A stretch of DNA of 9,287 nt, taken from the NCBI GenBank assembly GCA_017880705.1, contig JADGRS010000097.1, positions 1 through 9,287 of the forward strand, in the 5' to 3' direction. The notes beneath the pieces were generated by a model. That model did no database searches, was not told where the DNA came from, and worked only from the letters and a program-made list of their open reading frames with translations. Position 1 is the stretch's first letter. Each line of letters starts with the position of its first letter. Position numbers and translations under genes: made by a program. Positions 1 through 6,530 of the stretch are shown here, one piece after another. The stretch comes from Burkholderiales bacterium (GTDB taxonomy: Bacteria > Pseudomonadota > Gammaproteobacteria > Burkholderiales > Usitatibacteraceae).

Positions 1-661
1 TGGCCTTGAGCCTGCCCGCCTTGATGAGGGGAAGCACGACGATGCTCGCCTCCGACGTGGCGGCGACGTTGTTCGAGATGACCGCCGTCACGCTTTCGCT
101 GCCGCTCTTGTAAGGGATGATGTTGAGGTTGTCGACGCCGACCTCCTTGAGCATCTCGGCGACGAAATGCGGCGTGCTCGCCGTGCCCGCGGTCGCCCAG
201 TTCACGCCCTTGTCGCCCTGGCTCTTCGCCCACGCGATGAATTCCTTCATGTTGCCCGCGGGGTTGCTTGGATGCACGACGATCACCGAGGGCGCGACCG
301 CGATCATCCCGACGGGCACGAGGTCGCTGTCCTGGTAGGGCATGTCCTTGCGGATCATGCTGTTGGTGATCGTTCCCGCGGCGCCGATGAGGAAGGTGTA
401 GCCGTCGGGCTTGGACTTCGCGACGTACTCCGCGCCGATCGCCGCGCCTGCGCCCGGCCTGTTCTCGATCACGACCGGCTGGTTGATGCGCTTCGACACG
501 CCTTCTGCCGCCGCGCGCGCCATGAGGTCGTTCGCGCCTCCGGCCGAGAAAGGCACTACCCACCTCACCGCGCGGTCGGGCCAATCGGCGCGCGCGACGT
601 GGACCGAGAGCGAGAATGCGGCTGCCGCGATCGCGGCGAGCGGGCGAAGGAATGGCGACAT
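1..661 (-). CDS. TctC/Bug-family periplasmic substrate-binding protein (3' part beyond the window edge)
   Basis: Solute-binding receptor of the tripartite tricarboxylate transporter (Bug) family, which captures a carboxylate in the periplasm. Reading leftward from the ATG at 659-661, the frame stays open for 220 codons to the edge, so roughly the last 100 residues are missing. Residues 1-25 form a signal peptide (basic start, Ala-rich core, ending in VARA before DWPDRAVRW). Family hallmarks follow in order: VPFSAGGANDLMAR (37-49), VVIENRPGAG (63-72) and PDGYTFLIG (85-93), then the IPYKSGSE segment near the open end. A GGAGAA ribosome-binding site lies about 6 bases before the ATG. No membrane TctA/TctB partner gene is visible, which is usual for orphan Bug genes. 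The ligand cannot be deduced. Confidence 0.93.
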   Translation of the reverse strand, partial: MSPFLRPLAAIAAAAFSLSVHVARADWPDRAVRWVVPFSAGGANDLMARAAAEGVSKRINQPVVIENRPGAGAAIGAEYVAKSKPDGYTFLIGAAGTITNSMIRKDMPYQDSDLVPVGMIAVAPSVIVVHPSNPAGNMKEFIAWAKSQGDKGVNWATAGTASTPHFVAEMLKEVGVDNLNIIPYKSGSESVTAVISNNVAATSEASIVVLPLIKAGRLKA

Positions 662-732
662 GGAGCTTCTCCGGGCGAGCACCAATGGAAACGAACGGCA
701 ATTATCGTGCAAAAGGGGTTGACGAACCGAAT

Positions 733-747
733 TGCTGCATGGCAGCA
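733..747. promoter_or_regulatory. Short palindrome upstream of the left Bug gene, possible operator
   Basis: TGCTGC-ATG-GCAGCA is a perfect 6-bp inverted repeat about 70 bases upstream of the Bug start codon. On the minus strand a GATAAT hexamer at about 702-707 could serve as the -10 box, with no convincing -35. The position would suit a regulator site for the Bug gene, but one short palindrome in GC-rich DNA can arise by chance. Confidence 0.25.
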
Positions 748-786
748 TTCAGCCATCAAGGGTACACGAGGTTTTTTCCGAGAGAC

Positions 787-912
787 ATGAAGACCACCAC
801 CTTCATTTACCGACCGACCAAGGCGCGCTGGGCAGCCTTTGGGTCCTGCCATGCGCAGGGCTCCAAGCGCCTGGTAATGGATTGCGCCCTCTCCGGGAGA
901 ACCGCGGAATAG
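787..912 (+). CDS. Possible 41-residue small protein, unrecognised
   Basis: ATG at 787 opens a 41-codon frame ending in TAG at 910-912. The peptide begins MKTTTFIYRPTKARWAAFG and continues with two cysteines (SCHAQG, MDCALSG) and several basic residues. No family is recognised. In favour of a real gene: the composition looks protein-like and an intrinsic terminator on the same strand starts 29 bases after the stop. Against: the ribosome-binding site is weak (GAGA a few bases before the ATG) and no promoter is clear. The same frame is open further upstream, but that part overlaps the Bug gene antisense. The region could instead specify a small RNA ending at the terminator. Confidence 0.35.
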   Translation: MKTTTFIYRPTKARWAAFGSCHAQGSKRLVMDCALSGRTAE

Positions 913-941
913 AGAATCGATCATCGATTTCGAATTCCCTG

Positions 942-981
942 CGAAGCCCGGAGACGAAAACCTCCGGGCTTCGTGCTTTTT
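942..981 (+). terminator. Strong intrinsic terminator
   Basis: A 12-bp uninterrupted stem (arms 942-953 and 962-973, CGAAGCCCGGAG against its complement) has an 8-base loop (ACGAAAAC) and is followed by TGCTTTTT. The T-run is only on the right, so it stops plus-strand transcription. The only plus-strand candidate to its left is the 41-codon ORF or a small RNA, because the Bug gene is transcribed away from it. Confidence 0.8.
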
Positions 982-1011
982 GCAACGGCAATGATCACTG
1001 GGAATACGGCG

Positions 1012-1107
1012 ATGAGAGCGTTGAAATGGCAATGGAAGTGGCGAGCGCGCCTCGAGCGCTACGAGCAGGAAGCGCGCTATGCGATGCGCGCGTGGTTGAT
1101 GATTTGA
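1012..1107 (+). CDS. Possible 31-residue basic peptide, very uncertain
   Basis: ATG at 1012 gives a 31-residue peptide, MRALKWQWKWRARLERYEQ followed by EARYAMRAWLMI, rich in Trp, Arg and Tyr and likely helical. An in-frame ATG at 991 would add seven residues. No good ribosome-binding site precedes either start, and a strong terminator lies just upstream, so transcription would need its own promoter within 982-1011. No family is recognised. Amphipathic, aromatic composition is the only argument for it. Confidence 0.22.
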   Translation: MRALKWQWKWRARLERYEQEARYAMRAWLMI

Positions 1108-1298
1108 GAGCTCGGCCCCGTCAACGGGCCGTCCGGCAACTTCGCGGGCTGTGCGCGGCCCGCCTAACGAGGATTTCGGGTTGCCGCCCGCCAGCGCCTG
1201 TCGAGGGACGCCTCGGGGCGCGGGGCGGGTTCGATGACGTAGCGGCCGGTCCTGCGGGGCCGGCCGCGGTCAGAAATTGGCTCGGTCACTTTATCTTC
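1108..1298. other. GC-rich non-coding stretch with several hairpins
   Basis: No convincing ORF. Three inverted repeats are visible: CGGCCC/GGGCCG (1113-1118 with 1126-1131), GCGGGC/GCCCGC (1144-1149 with 1158-1163) and an 8-bp GCGGCCGG/CCGGCCGC stem (1242-1249 with 1260-1267). None is followed by a T-run, so they are not intrinsic terminators. They may be structured RNA, remnants of degraded repeats, or simply a result of base composition. Confidence 0.4.
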
Positions 1299-1463
1299 GC
1301 CATCCATCGAACTCGGGATGAAGCTCGACCCGGGGGACCTCGACCTTTCGAAGGGGAGGGATCTCGCTACTTACAATAGCGCTCGAATTCCTTTGAGTTC
1401 TTCTCTCGTGCGATGAGCGGGGCACCCCCTCTCGAGCTTCATCCCAAGAGTTCGATGGATGGC
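1299..1463 (-). repeat. Dispersed palindrome-ended repeat, copy A (165 bp)
   Basis: The ends are long imperfect inverted repeats: 1299-1328 begins GCCATCCATCGAACTCGGGA, and 1432-1463 is its reverse complement apart from a 2-base insertion. Read on the minus strand, the interior aligns with copy B over almost its whole length, including GGAATTCGAGCGC, AGCGAGATCCCTC and CGAGGTCCCCCGGGTCGAGC. No transposase, target-site duplication or credible coding is seen. It resembles a MITE or large palindromic intergenic element. The strand given is the orientation that matches copy B on plus. Confidence 0.8.
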
Positions 1464-1680
1464 TCTGCGCGCACATGCCGACCATTCACCGTGTTTGAAA
1501 TAGATTCGCCCAGAAGAACGGCGATGCGCGACGCGTTTCGATTTGCAGCCCGCGCCAGGGGGCTGCCAGTGATCTATCGGCGGCGATGCGAGGAGCATCA
1601 AAGCGGATCATAAATTGAGGGGGCCTGGTGCTTGTTCCGTGCACTACGACAGCGGGGGCGCGGTTGATTCCGGCGTCCGA
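1464..1680. other. Unique spacer between repeat copies A and B, nothing recognised
   Basis: A 217-bp spacer holding only shadow frames, plus one GCAGCCC/GGGCTGC inverted repeat around 1546-1567 with no T-run. No start with a ribosome-binding site and no protein-like translation was found. Confidence 0.4.
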
Positions 1681-1841
1681 GCCTCATTGAAGTGTTGGGG
1701 TGAAGCTCGAGAGGGGTGCCCCGCTCGCCGCAGAAAAGAAGAAGCGCAGGGAATTCGAGCGCAAATCGTAAGAAGCGAGATCCCTCACCTATGCAAGGCC
1801 GAGGTCCCCCGGGTCGAGCTCCACCTCCACTTCAATGAGGC
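1681..1841 (+). repeat. Dispersed palindrome-ended repeat, copy B (161 bp)
   Basis: The ends are inverted repeats GCCTCATTGAAGTG at 1681-1694 and CACTTCAATGAGGC at 1828-1841, extending inward with small mismatches to GAGCTC. The interior matches the minus strand of copy A. The end sequence differs from copy A (TCATTGAAGTG against ATCCATCGAACTC), yet within each copy the two arms match each other. It lies 35 bp beyond the aldolase stop codon, so it may also shape the 3' end of that transcript. Confidence 0.8.
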
Positions 1842-1876
1842 GATAGCCGACCAAGACTGATCTCCGACCAGTTCTC

Positions 1877-2641
1877 TTACTTGAACTTGGCGGCGAGCTT
1901 TTCGGTTTCGCGAGCGAGCACCATGGCGTCGAGGCCGACGGCGGTGAAGGTGGTGCCCCATTCCATGTAGCGGCGGGCCGTGGGCTCGTCGGTGGCGAGG
2001 ATGCCGGCGGGCTTGCCGCACGCGCGGATGCGCTTGATGGCCTTCTCGATGGCGGACTGCACGTCGGGATGCTGCTGGTTGCCGAGGTGGCCGAGCCCCG
2101 CGGCGAGATCGGCGGGCCCGATGAAGACGCCGTCCACGCCCTCCACTCGCGCGATCTTCTCGAGGTTGTCGAGGCCTTCGCGCGTCTCGATCTGCACGAG
2201 GACGCAGATCTCCTCGTGCGCGCGATTCGCGTAGTGCGAGACGCGGCCGAAGCGCGAGGCGCGCGTCACGCCCGCCACGCCGCGCACGCCCGCGCCGGGG
2301 AAGCGCGTCGCGGCGACGGCGGCCAGCGCCTCCTCCTCGGTCTGCACATAAGGAACGAGGAGCGTCTGCACGCCGATGTCGAGGTAGCGCTTGATGAGCA
2401 CCTTGTCGTTCCACGCGGGTCGCACGATCGCGCTGCTCGTGGGATAGGCGGATATCGCCTGCAGCTGCGGCAGCACCGTGGGCGGATCGTTGGGCGAGTG
2501 CTCGCCGTCTATGAGCAGCCAGTCGAAGCCCGAGCCCGCGACGATCTCAGCGCTGTAGGGGTTGGCGAGCGCGACCCACAGCCCGATCTGCTGGCGTCCA
2601 GCCTGGATGGCGCGCTTGAAGTTGTTGAGGGGCAGGTCCAT
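1877..2641 (-). CDS. hpaI: HpcH/HpaI-family class II aldolase (4-hydroxy-2-oxoheptanedioate aldolase type)
   Basis: Metal-dependent pyruvate aldolase that cleaves 4-hydroxy-2-oxo acids to pyruvate plus an aldehyde. The 254 residues match the usual family length. Motifs in order: [14 protein letters not shown] (20-33), [14 protein letters not shown] with catalytic-type His48, AIVRPAWND with substrate-carboxylate Arg74, VQIETREGL with metal-ligand Glu152, and [12 protein letters not shown] with metal-ligand Asp178. These sit three positions after the H45/R70/E149/D175 set of E. coli HpaI, as I recall that numbering. Overall resemblance is to HpaI rather than citrate-lyase-type members, but 2-dehydro-3-deoxyglucarate aldolase (GarL) or another relative is possible, so the symbol is tentative. 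The ATG has no clear Shine-Dalgarno sequence. A remnant oxidoreductase gene lies 59 bp upstream on the same strand and repeat copy B lies downstream. Confidence 0.92.
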   Translation of the reverse strand: MDLPLNNFKRAIQAGRQQIGLWVALANPYSAEIVAGSGFDWLLIDGEHSPNDPPTVLPQLQAISAYPTSSAIVRPAWNDKVLIKRYLDIGVQTLLVPYVQTEEEALAAVAATRFPGAGVRGVAGVTRASRFGRVSHYANRAHEEICVLVQIETREGLDNLEKIARVEGVDGVFIGPADLAAGLGHLGNQQHPDVQSAIEKAIKRIRACGKPAGILATDEPTARRYMEWGTTFTAVGLDAMVLARETEKLAAKFK

Positions 2642-2669
2642 GGAGGGGCTCGCGGGAATGACCGTGCAG

Positions 2670-2692
2670 TTTACCGAAATCGCCCACCGCCG
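2670..2692 (-). promoter_or_regulatory. Leader element upstream of the aldolase, shared with the aminotransferase
   Basis: The plus-strand text TTTACCGAAATCGCCCAC continues to CCG at 2692. It matches 19 of 23 positions of 6531-6553, and its near edge is 29 bases from the last base of the ATG in both cases. On the coding strand it ends GGCGATTTCGGTAAA; the GGTAAACT part could be a -10 box giving a leader of about 20 bases. It may equally be an operator. It lies between the remnant gene and the aldolase start. Confidence 0.4.
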
Positions 2693-2700
2693 AAGCGAAG

Positions 2701-2951
2701 CTAGATGCGCACGACCGCCTTCACCGCGTCGTCGCTCTTCGGCAACGACGCGAGCTGTACTGCGGCATGCCCAGGCCCTTGCCCTGCACCCACACGAGCG
2801 CGAAGTTGCCGCGCGAGGCGCGATACGCGACGTCGCCTTCGTCGAGCACGGCGACCTTCTGCCGCGCGTTGGCGAGGCCCCATGCGATCGACGACCCGAC
2901 CACGCCGCCGCCGATCACGGCGACGTCGTACTCCGTCAAGTTTGTCTCCAT
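2701..2951 (-). pseudogene. Remnant of a DadA-type FAD-dependent oxidoreductase, internally deleted and frameshifted
   Basis: From the ATG at 2949-2951 the minus strand reads an N-terminal FAD/NAD-binding Rossmann segment: [20 protein letters not shown] (dinucleotide motif GGGVVG), then [18 protein letters not shown] and [13 protein letters not shown], typical of glycine/D-amino-acid oxidase (DAO) family proteins. Family members have about 370-450 residues, but the coding pattern stops after about 63. The next frame then carries [17 protein letters not shown] to a TAG at 2701-2703, apparently the tail of a gene joined by a large deletion. No FAD-domain remainder or substrate domain is present, so it cannot be functional. 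The original start may have been the TTG 12 bases inside, which has GGAG at good spacing. It probably once formed an operon with the aldolase. Confidence 0.75.
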
Positions 2952-3104
2952 CCGGCGAACGGCGAATTTAATTTCATGGGTGAGCGCGCACTACTCTATC
3001 TTTTTCATCGGCGTAGGAGGATTCTGATAGCGGACTTCCGCCGGCGTGACGGAGACTGGTTGCGGCGATCACGAGCCGGCAATCGAGAGAAGGAGAGGTC
3101 CCCC

Positions 3105-3269
3105 ATGACTTACGAATACGACTTCGAGATGGTGAAGCGCGCCTATGCCGAGATGGCCCGCCGCGCCCGCGAGAAGGACGAAGTGCGCCGCTTGCCGCGC
3201 ACCGCGCCTTCGGCAACGAGCGATCCGCGCGAAGCCGGGCCCAGCGATCACGATACGTCGACGGCGTGA
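3105..3269 (+). CDS. Small hypothetical protein, 54 residues
   Basis: The ATG at 3105 is preceded by AGAAGGAGAGG (about 3088-3098), an excellent ribosome-binding site at good spacing. The protein starts MTYEYDFEMVKRAYAEMARR, a highly charged, probably helical first 30 residues (AREKDEVRRL), and ends in a Pro/Ser/Thr/Asp-rich, probably disordered tail. It has no signal peptide, membrane segment or cysteine. The stop at 3267-3269 is followed 21 bases later by a clear intrinsic terminator, so this looks like a monocistronic gene. I do not recognise a family. The start lies about 150 bp from the divergent oxidoreductase remnant, leaving room for a promoter, though no convincing -35/-10 pair was found. 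Confidence 0.65.
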   Translation: MTYEYDFEMVKRAYAEMARRAREKDEVRRLPRTAPSATSDPREAGPSDHDTSTA

Positions 3270-3290
3270 GCGCTGCGAGCATTCGCGAAG

Positions 3291-3320
3291 AACCCCGCGC
3301 CCGCGGGGTTTTGTTTTTTT
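3291..3320 (+). terminator. Intrinsic terminator after the 54-codon gene
   Basis: AACCCCGCG at 3291-3299 pairs with CGCGGGGTT at 3302-3310, the innermost pairs opening to form the loop. It is followed by TTGTTTTTTT up to 3320. It ends transcription of the small gene and separates it from the gene starting at 3365. Confidence 0.85.
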
Positions 3321-3364
3321 GAAACCCCGCGAGCCCCATCGGGTCTCAGGGTCGTGAGTTTCAC

Positions 3365-4261
3365 GTGAGCACCGACCTCATCCGCCGCCTCGCGCGGCTG
3401 GCGCTCGCTTGCGTCGCCGCGGCGGGCCTCGCCTGCGGGCAAGCCCCTGAAAGCGGCCCGGCCGCAACCCTTCGCGCGAAGTACGCCGAGCTCCACGACA
3501 AGCTCGAGCGCAACGCCTTCGGGCGCGAGATCCACCTCGCCTCGCGGGAAGAGCCGGGGCAGTTGACGGGCGAAGTCTATGGCGTCCTCGATTTTCCTTT
3601 CGCGCAGGTCGAAAGCGGCCTTCGCGAGGCGCGCAGCTGGTGCGACGTGCTGATCCTTCCGTTCAACACCAAGCACTGCTATGCGGCGCCGGGCGAGGCC
3701 GCGAATACGCTCGCCATGCGCATCGGGCGCAAGGCGGAGCAGCCCGCGGAGCTGGCGTATCCGCTCCAATTCGCCTACCGCATCGCGGCGCGCGCGCCCG
3801 ACTACTTCCGCATCGTGCTCAGCGCCGACCAGGGACCGATCGGCACCCGCGATTACCGGATCGTCCTCGAGGCCACGCCGCTCGACGAGAAGCGCACGTT
3901 CATCCATTTCGGCTACGCGTACGGCTTCGGAGCGATGTCGCGCCTCGCGTTGCAGGTATACCTCGGCACGGTGGGGGCGAGCAAGGTGGGCTTCACCGTG
4001 ATCGAGCGCGATGCGCAGAATCGTCCGACGTACGTGGGCGGCCTGCTCGGCGCGACGGAGCGCAACACCATGCGCTACTTCCTTGCGATCGACGCGTACC
4101 TCGCGTCGCTCTCCGTGCCGGCCGCCGCGCGCGTCGACCAGCGCCTGAACGCCTGGTTCGCGGCGACCGAAAGGTATCCGAAGCAGCTGCACGAGATGGA
4201 TCGCGGCGAATATCTCGCGATGAAGCAGAAGGAAACTCGGCGCTCGAGCGCCGCGCTTTAG
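3365..4261 (+). CDS. Exported protein of unknown function, possibly with a START/SRPBCC-like fold
   Basis: 298 residues from a GTG start at 3365. No other in-frame start exists between the preceding terminator and this codon, and the ribosome-binding site is weak (GTGAG about 6 bases before). Residues 5-25 (LIRRLARLALACVAAAGLAC) form a signal peptide; Cys24 is in a poor lipobox (GLAC), so lipoprotein or ordinary cleavage are both possible. The mature part contains EVYGVLDFPFAQVESGLREA, SWCDVLILPFNTKHCY (Cys93, Cys105), YPLQFAYRIA, PIGTRDYRIVLEATPLDEKR and HFGYAYGFGAMSRLALQVYL. Alternating beta-like strands followed by a C-terminal helical part suggest a START/polyketide-cyclase-like lipid-binding fold, but this is an impression from pattern only. 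Repeat copy C begins 8 bp after the stop. Confidence 0.8.
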   Translation: MSTDLIRRLARLALACVAAAGLACGQAPESGPAATLRAKYAELHDKLERNAFGREIHLASREEPGQLTGEVYGVLDFPFAQVESGLREARSWCDVLILPFNTKHCYAAPGEAANTLAMRIGRKAEQPAELAYPLQFAYRIAARAPDYFRIVLSADQGPIGTRDYRIVLEATPLDEKRTFIHFGYAYGFGAMSRLALQVYLGTVGASKVGFTVIERDAQNRPTYVGGLLGATERNTMRYFLAIDAYLASLSVPAAARVDQRLNAWFAATERYPKQLHEMDRGEYLAMKQKETRRSSAAL

Positions 4262-4269
4262 TCACTATC

Positions 4270-4353
4270 GCCTCATCGAAGTGGGGGTGAAGCCTCCCGG
4301 TCGAAAGGTCGAGGTCCCCCAGGTCGAGCTTCATCCCGAGTTCGATGGATGGC
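4270..4353 (+). repeat. Dispersed palindrome-ended repeat, copy C (84 bp, internally deleted)
   Basis: It starts GCCTCATCGAAGTGGGGGTG, like copy B, and ends GAGTTCGATGGATGGC, like the end of copy A. Between lie GTCGAAAGGTCGAGGTCCCC and GGTCGAGCTTCATCCC, matching the A/B interior, but about 75 bp of the central core (including the GGAATTCGAGCGC part) is absent. The two ends still form a mostly paired hairpin. It fills nearly the whole gap between two convergent genes and could help end both transcripts, although it has no T-run. Confidence 0.75.
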
Positions 4354-4359
4354 GGAAGG

Positions 4360-5118
4360 TCAACCCCGCCCGACGAAGGGCATCTTGGTCGCCATGATCG
4401 TCATGAACTGCACGTTCGCGTCGAGCGGCAGGCTCGCCATGTAGACGACGGCGCTCGCGACATGCTTCACGTCCATGCGCGGCTCGATCGCCATCTCGCC
4501 GTCGGCCTGCATCACGCCCTTGGCCATGCGCTCGGTCATCTCCGTCGCGGCGTTGCCGATGTCGATCTGGCAGCACGCGATGTCGTGCTTGCGCCCGTCG
4601 AGGGACAGGGTCTTGGTGATTCCGGTGACCGCGTGCTTGGTCGCCGTGTAGGCGATGGACATCGGGCGTGGCGCATGGGCGGAGATGGAGCCGTTGTTGA
4701 TGATGCGTCCGCCCTTCGGGTCCTGCGCCTTCATGATGCGGACCGCCTCCTGGCAGCAGAGAAACGTTCCCGTGAGGTTCGCCGAGACGACCGCCTGCCA
4801 TTTCTCGAACGGCAGGTCCTCCATCGGCACCGCGGGCGCGCCCATGCCGGCATTGTTGAAGAGCACGTCGAGGCGGCCGAATTTCTCCTTCACCGCCGCG
4901 AAGAGCGCGGCGACGGACTTCGGATCGCCCACATCCGACGTGACCGCGAGCGCCCGGTCCGCCCCGACGCCCGATTCGGAGATCGCCTGGTCGAGGAGCT
5001 CGCGGCGCCGCGCCGTGAGCACCACGCGATAGCCCTCGCGCAGCAGCGCAAGCGCCGAGGCCTTGCCGATGCCGGCGCTCGCGCCGGTGACGAGCGCGAC
5101 CTTCCCCTTTGCGTCCAT
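4360..5118 (-). CDS. Short-chain dehydrogenase/reductase (classical SDR)
   Basis: NAD(P)-dependent oxidoreductase of 252 residues, the usual classical SDR length. Visible features: cofactor loop TGASAGIG (11-18), Arg37-Arg38 after the second strand (suggesting NADPH preference), SDV with Asp62, NNAG (88-91), Asn114, and the catalytic Ser144, Tyr157 and Lys161 (YTATK). Later PG-type sequence is replaced by IDIGNA (185-190), and the C-terminus ends in [10 protein letters not shown]. The substrate cannot be read from sequence. The ATG at 5116-5118 follows an AAGGGGAAGG ribosome-binding site. It starts 46 bp after the aminotransferase stop on the same strand, so the two are probably co-transcribed, with this enzyme perhaps reducing or oxidising the carbonyl product of the transaminase. 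Confidence 0.92.
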   Translation of the reverse strand: MDAKGKVALVTGASAGIGKASALALLREGYRVVLTARRRELLDQAISESGVGADRALAVTSDVGDPKSVAALFAAVKEKFGRLDVLFNNAGMGAPAVPMEDLPFEKWQAVVSANLTGTFLCCQEAVRIMKAQDPKGGRIINNGSISAHAPRPMSIAYTATKHAVTGITKTLSLDGRKHDIACCQIDIGNAATEMTERMAKGVMQADGEMAIEPRMDVKHVASAVVYMASLPLDANVQFMTIMATKMPFVGRG

Positions 5119-5164
5119 GGGCCTTCCCCTTCGCAGTGTGCGGAAAGCGGCGATTATCCCCGAT

Positions 5165-6502
5165 TCACTCGAGCGCGGTGAGGACCTCGCGAATGGTCGA
5201 CACGATCTGGTCGAGCTGCGTCTCCTCGACGATGAGCGCCGGGGCGACGGCGAGGATGTCGCCGGTCGAGCGCACCAGCACGTTCTTCTCGTAGCAGCGC
5301 AGGTACGCCTCGAAGCCGCGCGCGCCCGGCGAGCCCGCGCGCGGCGCGAGCTCGATCCCGCCCACGAGCCCCTGGTTGCGGATGTCCACGACGTGGCGCG
5401 CGCCCTTCAGCGAATGCAACGCGCGCTCGAACGCCGGCGCCATGCGCGCCGCGCGGGCGAAGAGACCCTCGTCCTCGTAGAGCTGCAGCGTCGCGATTCC
5501 GGCCGCGCACGCGAGCGGATGCGCGGAATAGGTGTATCCGTGGAAGAGCTCGATCGCCCCGGGCGGCCCCGACATGAACGCGTGATAGATGTCGGACGAG
5601 ACGAGCACGCCGCCCATGGGCACGGTGCCCGAGGTCACGCCCTTCGCGAACGTGATCATGTCGGGCTCGACGCCGTACACGTCCGCGCCGAATGCCGCCC
5701 CGAGACGGCCGAAGGCGGTGATCACCTCGTCGAAGATGAGGAGGATGCCGTGCTTCTTCGTGATCTCGCGCAGCCGCTGCAGGTAGCCCTTCGGCGGGAT
5801 CAGCACGCCCGTGGATCCCGCGACGGGCTCGACGATCACCGCCGCGATGGTCGAGGCGTCGTGCAACACCACCAGGCGCTCGAGCTCGTCGGCGAGCTGC
5901 GCGCCCCACTCGGGCTGGCCTTTCGAATACGCGTTCTTCTCGAGGTTGTGCGTGTGCGCCAGGTGATCCACGCCCGTGAGCATCGTGCCGAACATCTTGC
6001 GGTTCGCGGCAATGCCGCCGACGGAAATGCCGCCGAAGCCCACGCCGTGGTAGCCGCGCTCGCGGCCGATGAGGCGGGTGCGCGATCCCTCGCCGCGCAC
6101 GCGGTGCCACGCGAGCGCGATCTTGAGAGCGCTGTCCACCGCTTCCGATCCGGAGTTGCAGAAGAAGGTGTGGTCGAGCTTGCCGGGAGCGAGCTCGACG
6201 ATGCGGTTGGAGAGCTCGAAGGCGAGCGGGTGCCCCATCTGGAAGGCAGGCGCGTAATCCATCGTCGCCGCCTGCTTCTGGATCGCCTCCACGATGGGTT
6301 TCCTGCAATGGCCCGCGTTGCAGCACCACAATCCGGCGAAGCCGTCGAGGATCCGGCGCCCGTGCGCGGTCCAGTAGTACATGCCTTCGGCCTTCACCAG
6401 CATGCGCGGGGCCGCCTTGAACTGGCGGTTCGCGGTGAAGGGCATCCAGTACGAGTCGAGCTCGGCGGGCGCGAGCTGCAGCTGGTCGGAAAGTATCGTC
6501 AT
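5165..6502 (-). CDS. Class III PLP-dependent omega-aminotransferase, beta-alanine:pyruvate type
   Basis: Transfers the amino group of an omega-amino acid or amine to pyruvate, giving alanine plus a semialdehyde or ketone. 445 residues, full length. It closely follows the Pseudomonas beta-alanine:pyruvate transaminase pattern: [11 protein letters not shown] (18-28), [14 protein letters not shown] with Trp59, [14 protein letters not shown] (116-129), RGYHGV with Tyr151, LPH-like [42 protein letters not shown] with PLP-ring Asp258, FAKGVTSG with Schiff-base Lys287, HGYTYSAHP with Thr324 for the neighbouring subunit, and a candidate carboxylate-binding Arg411. The ATG at 6500-6502 has GCGAGGA upstream. 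First gene of a probable two-gene unit with the SDR; the shared leader element lies 29 bases upstream. Exact amino donor (beta-alanine, taurine, aminobutyrate or other) is not determined. Confidence 0.93.
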   Translation of the reverse strand: MTILSDQLQLAPAELDSYWMPFTANRQFKAAPRMLVKAEGMYYWTAHGRRILDGFAGLWCCNAGHCRKPIVEAIQKQAATMDYAPAFQMGHPLAFELSNRIVELAPGKLDHTFFCNSGSEAVDSALKIALAWHRVRGEGSRTRLIGRERGYHGVGFGGISVGGIAANRKMFGTMLTGVDHLAHTHNLEKNAYSKGQPEWGAQLADELERLVVLHDASTIAAVIVEPVAGSTGVLIPPKGYLQRLREITKKHGILLIFDEVITAFGRLGAAFGADVYGVEPDMITFAKGVTSGTVPMGGVLVSSDIYHAFMSGPPGAIELFHGYTYSAHPLACAAGIATLQLYEDEGLFARAARMAPAFERALHSLKGARHVVDIRNQGLVGGIELAPRAGSPGARGFEAYLRCYEKNVLVRSTGDILAVAPALIVEETQLDQIVSTIREVLTALE

Positions 6503-6530
6503 GGGGGAATCCTCGCTCGGAGACCTCCAA

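Noticed and set aside
806..820. Possible third occurrence of the TTTACCG leader element
   Set aside because: Only the first seven bases match, and the position relative to any gene start differs.
565..1032. 155-codon minus frame spanning the 41-codon ORF and the Bug 5' end
   Set aside because: Overlaps the Bug gene in another frame and crosses the terminator hairpin; translation is not protein-like and there is no ribosome-binding site.
1291..1860. Frames inside the repeats sharing 'SEIPPL..VEVPRVELH' in copies A and B
   Set aside because: The resemblance follows from nucleotide homology of the repeat copies; starts lie outside the elements without ribosome-binding sites and the frames run through the inverted repeats.
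3248..4192. 314-codon minus frame opposite the exported protein
   Set aside because: Arg-rich shadow with no motifs; the plus-strand frame has a signal peptide and protein-like composition.
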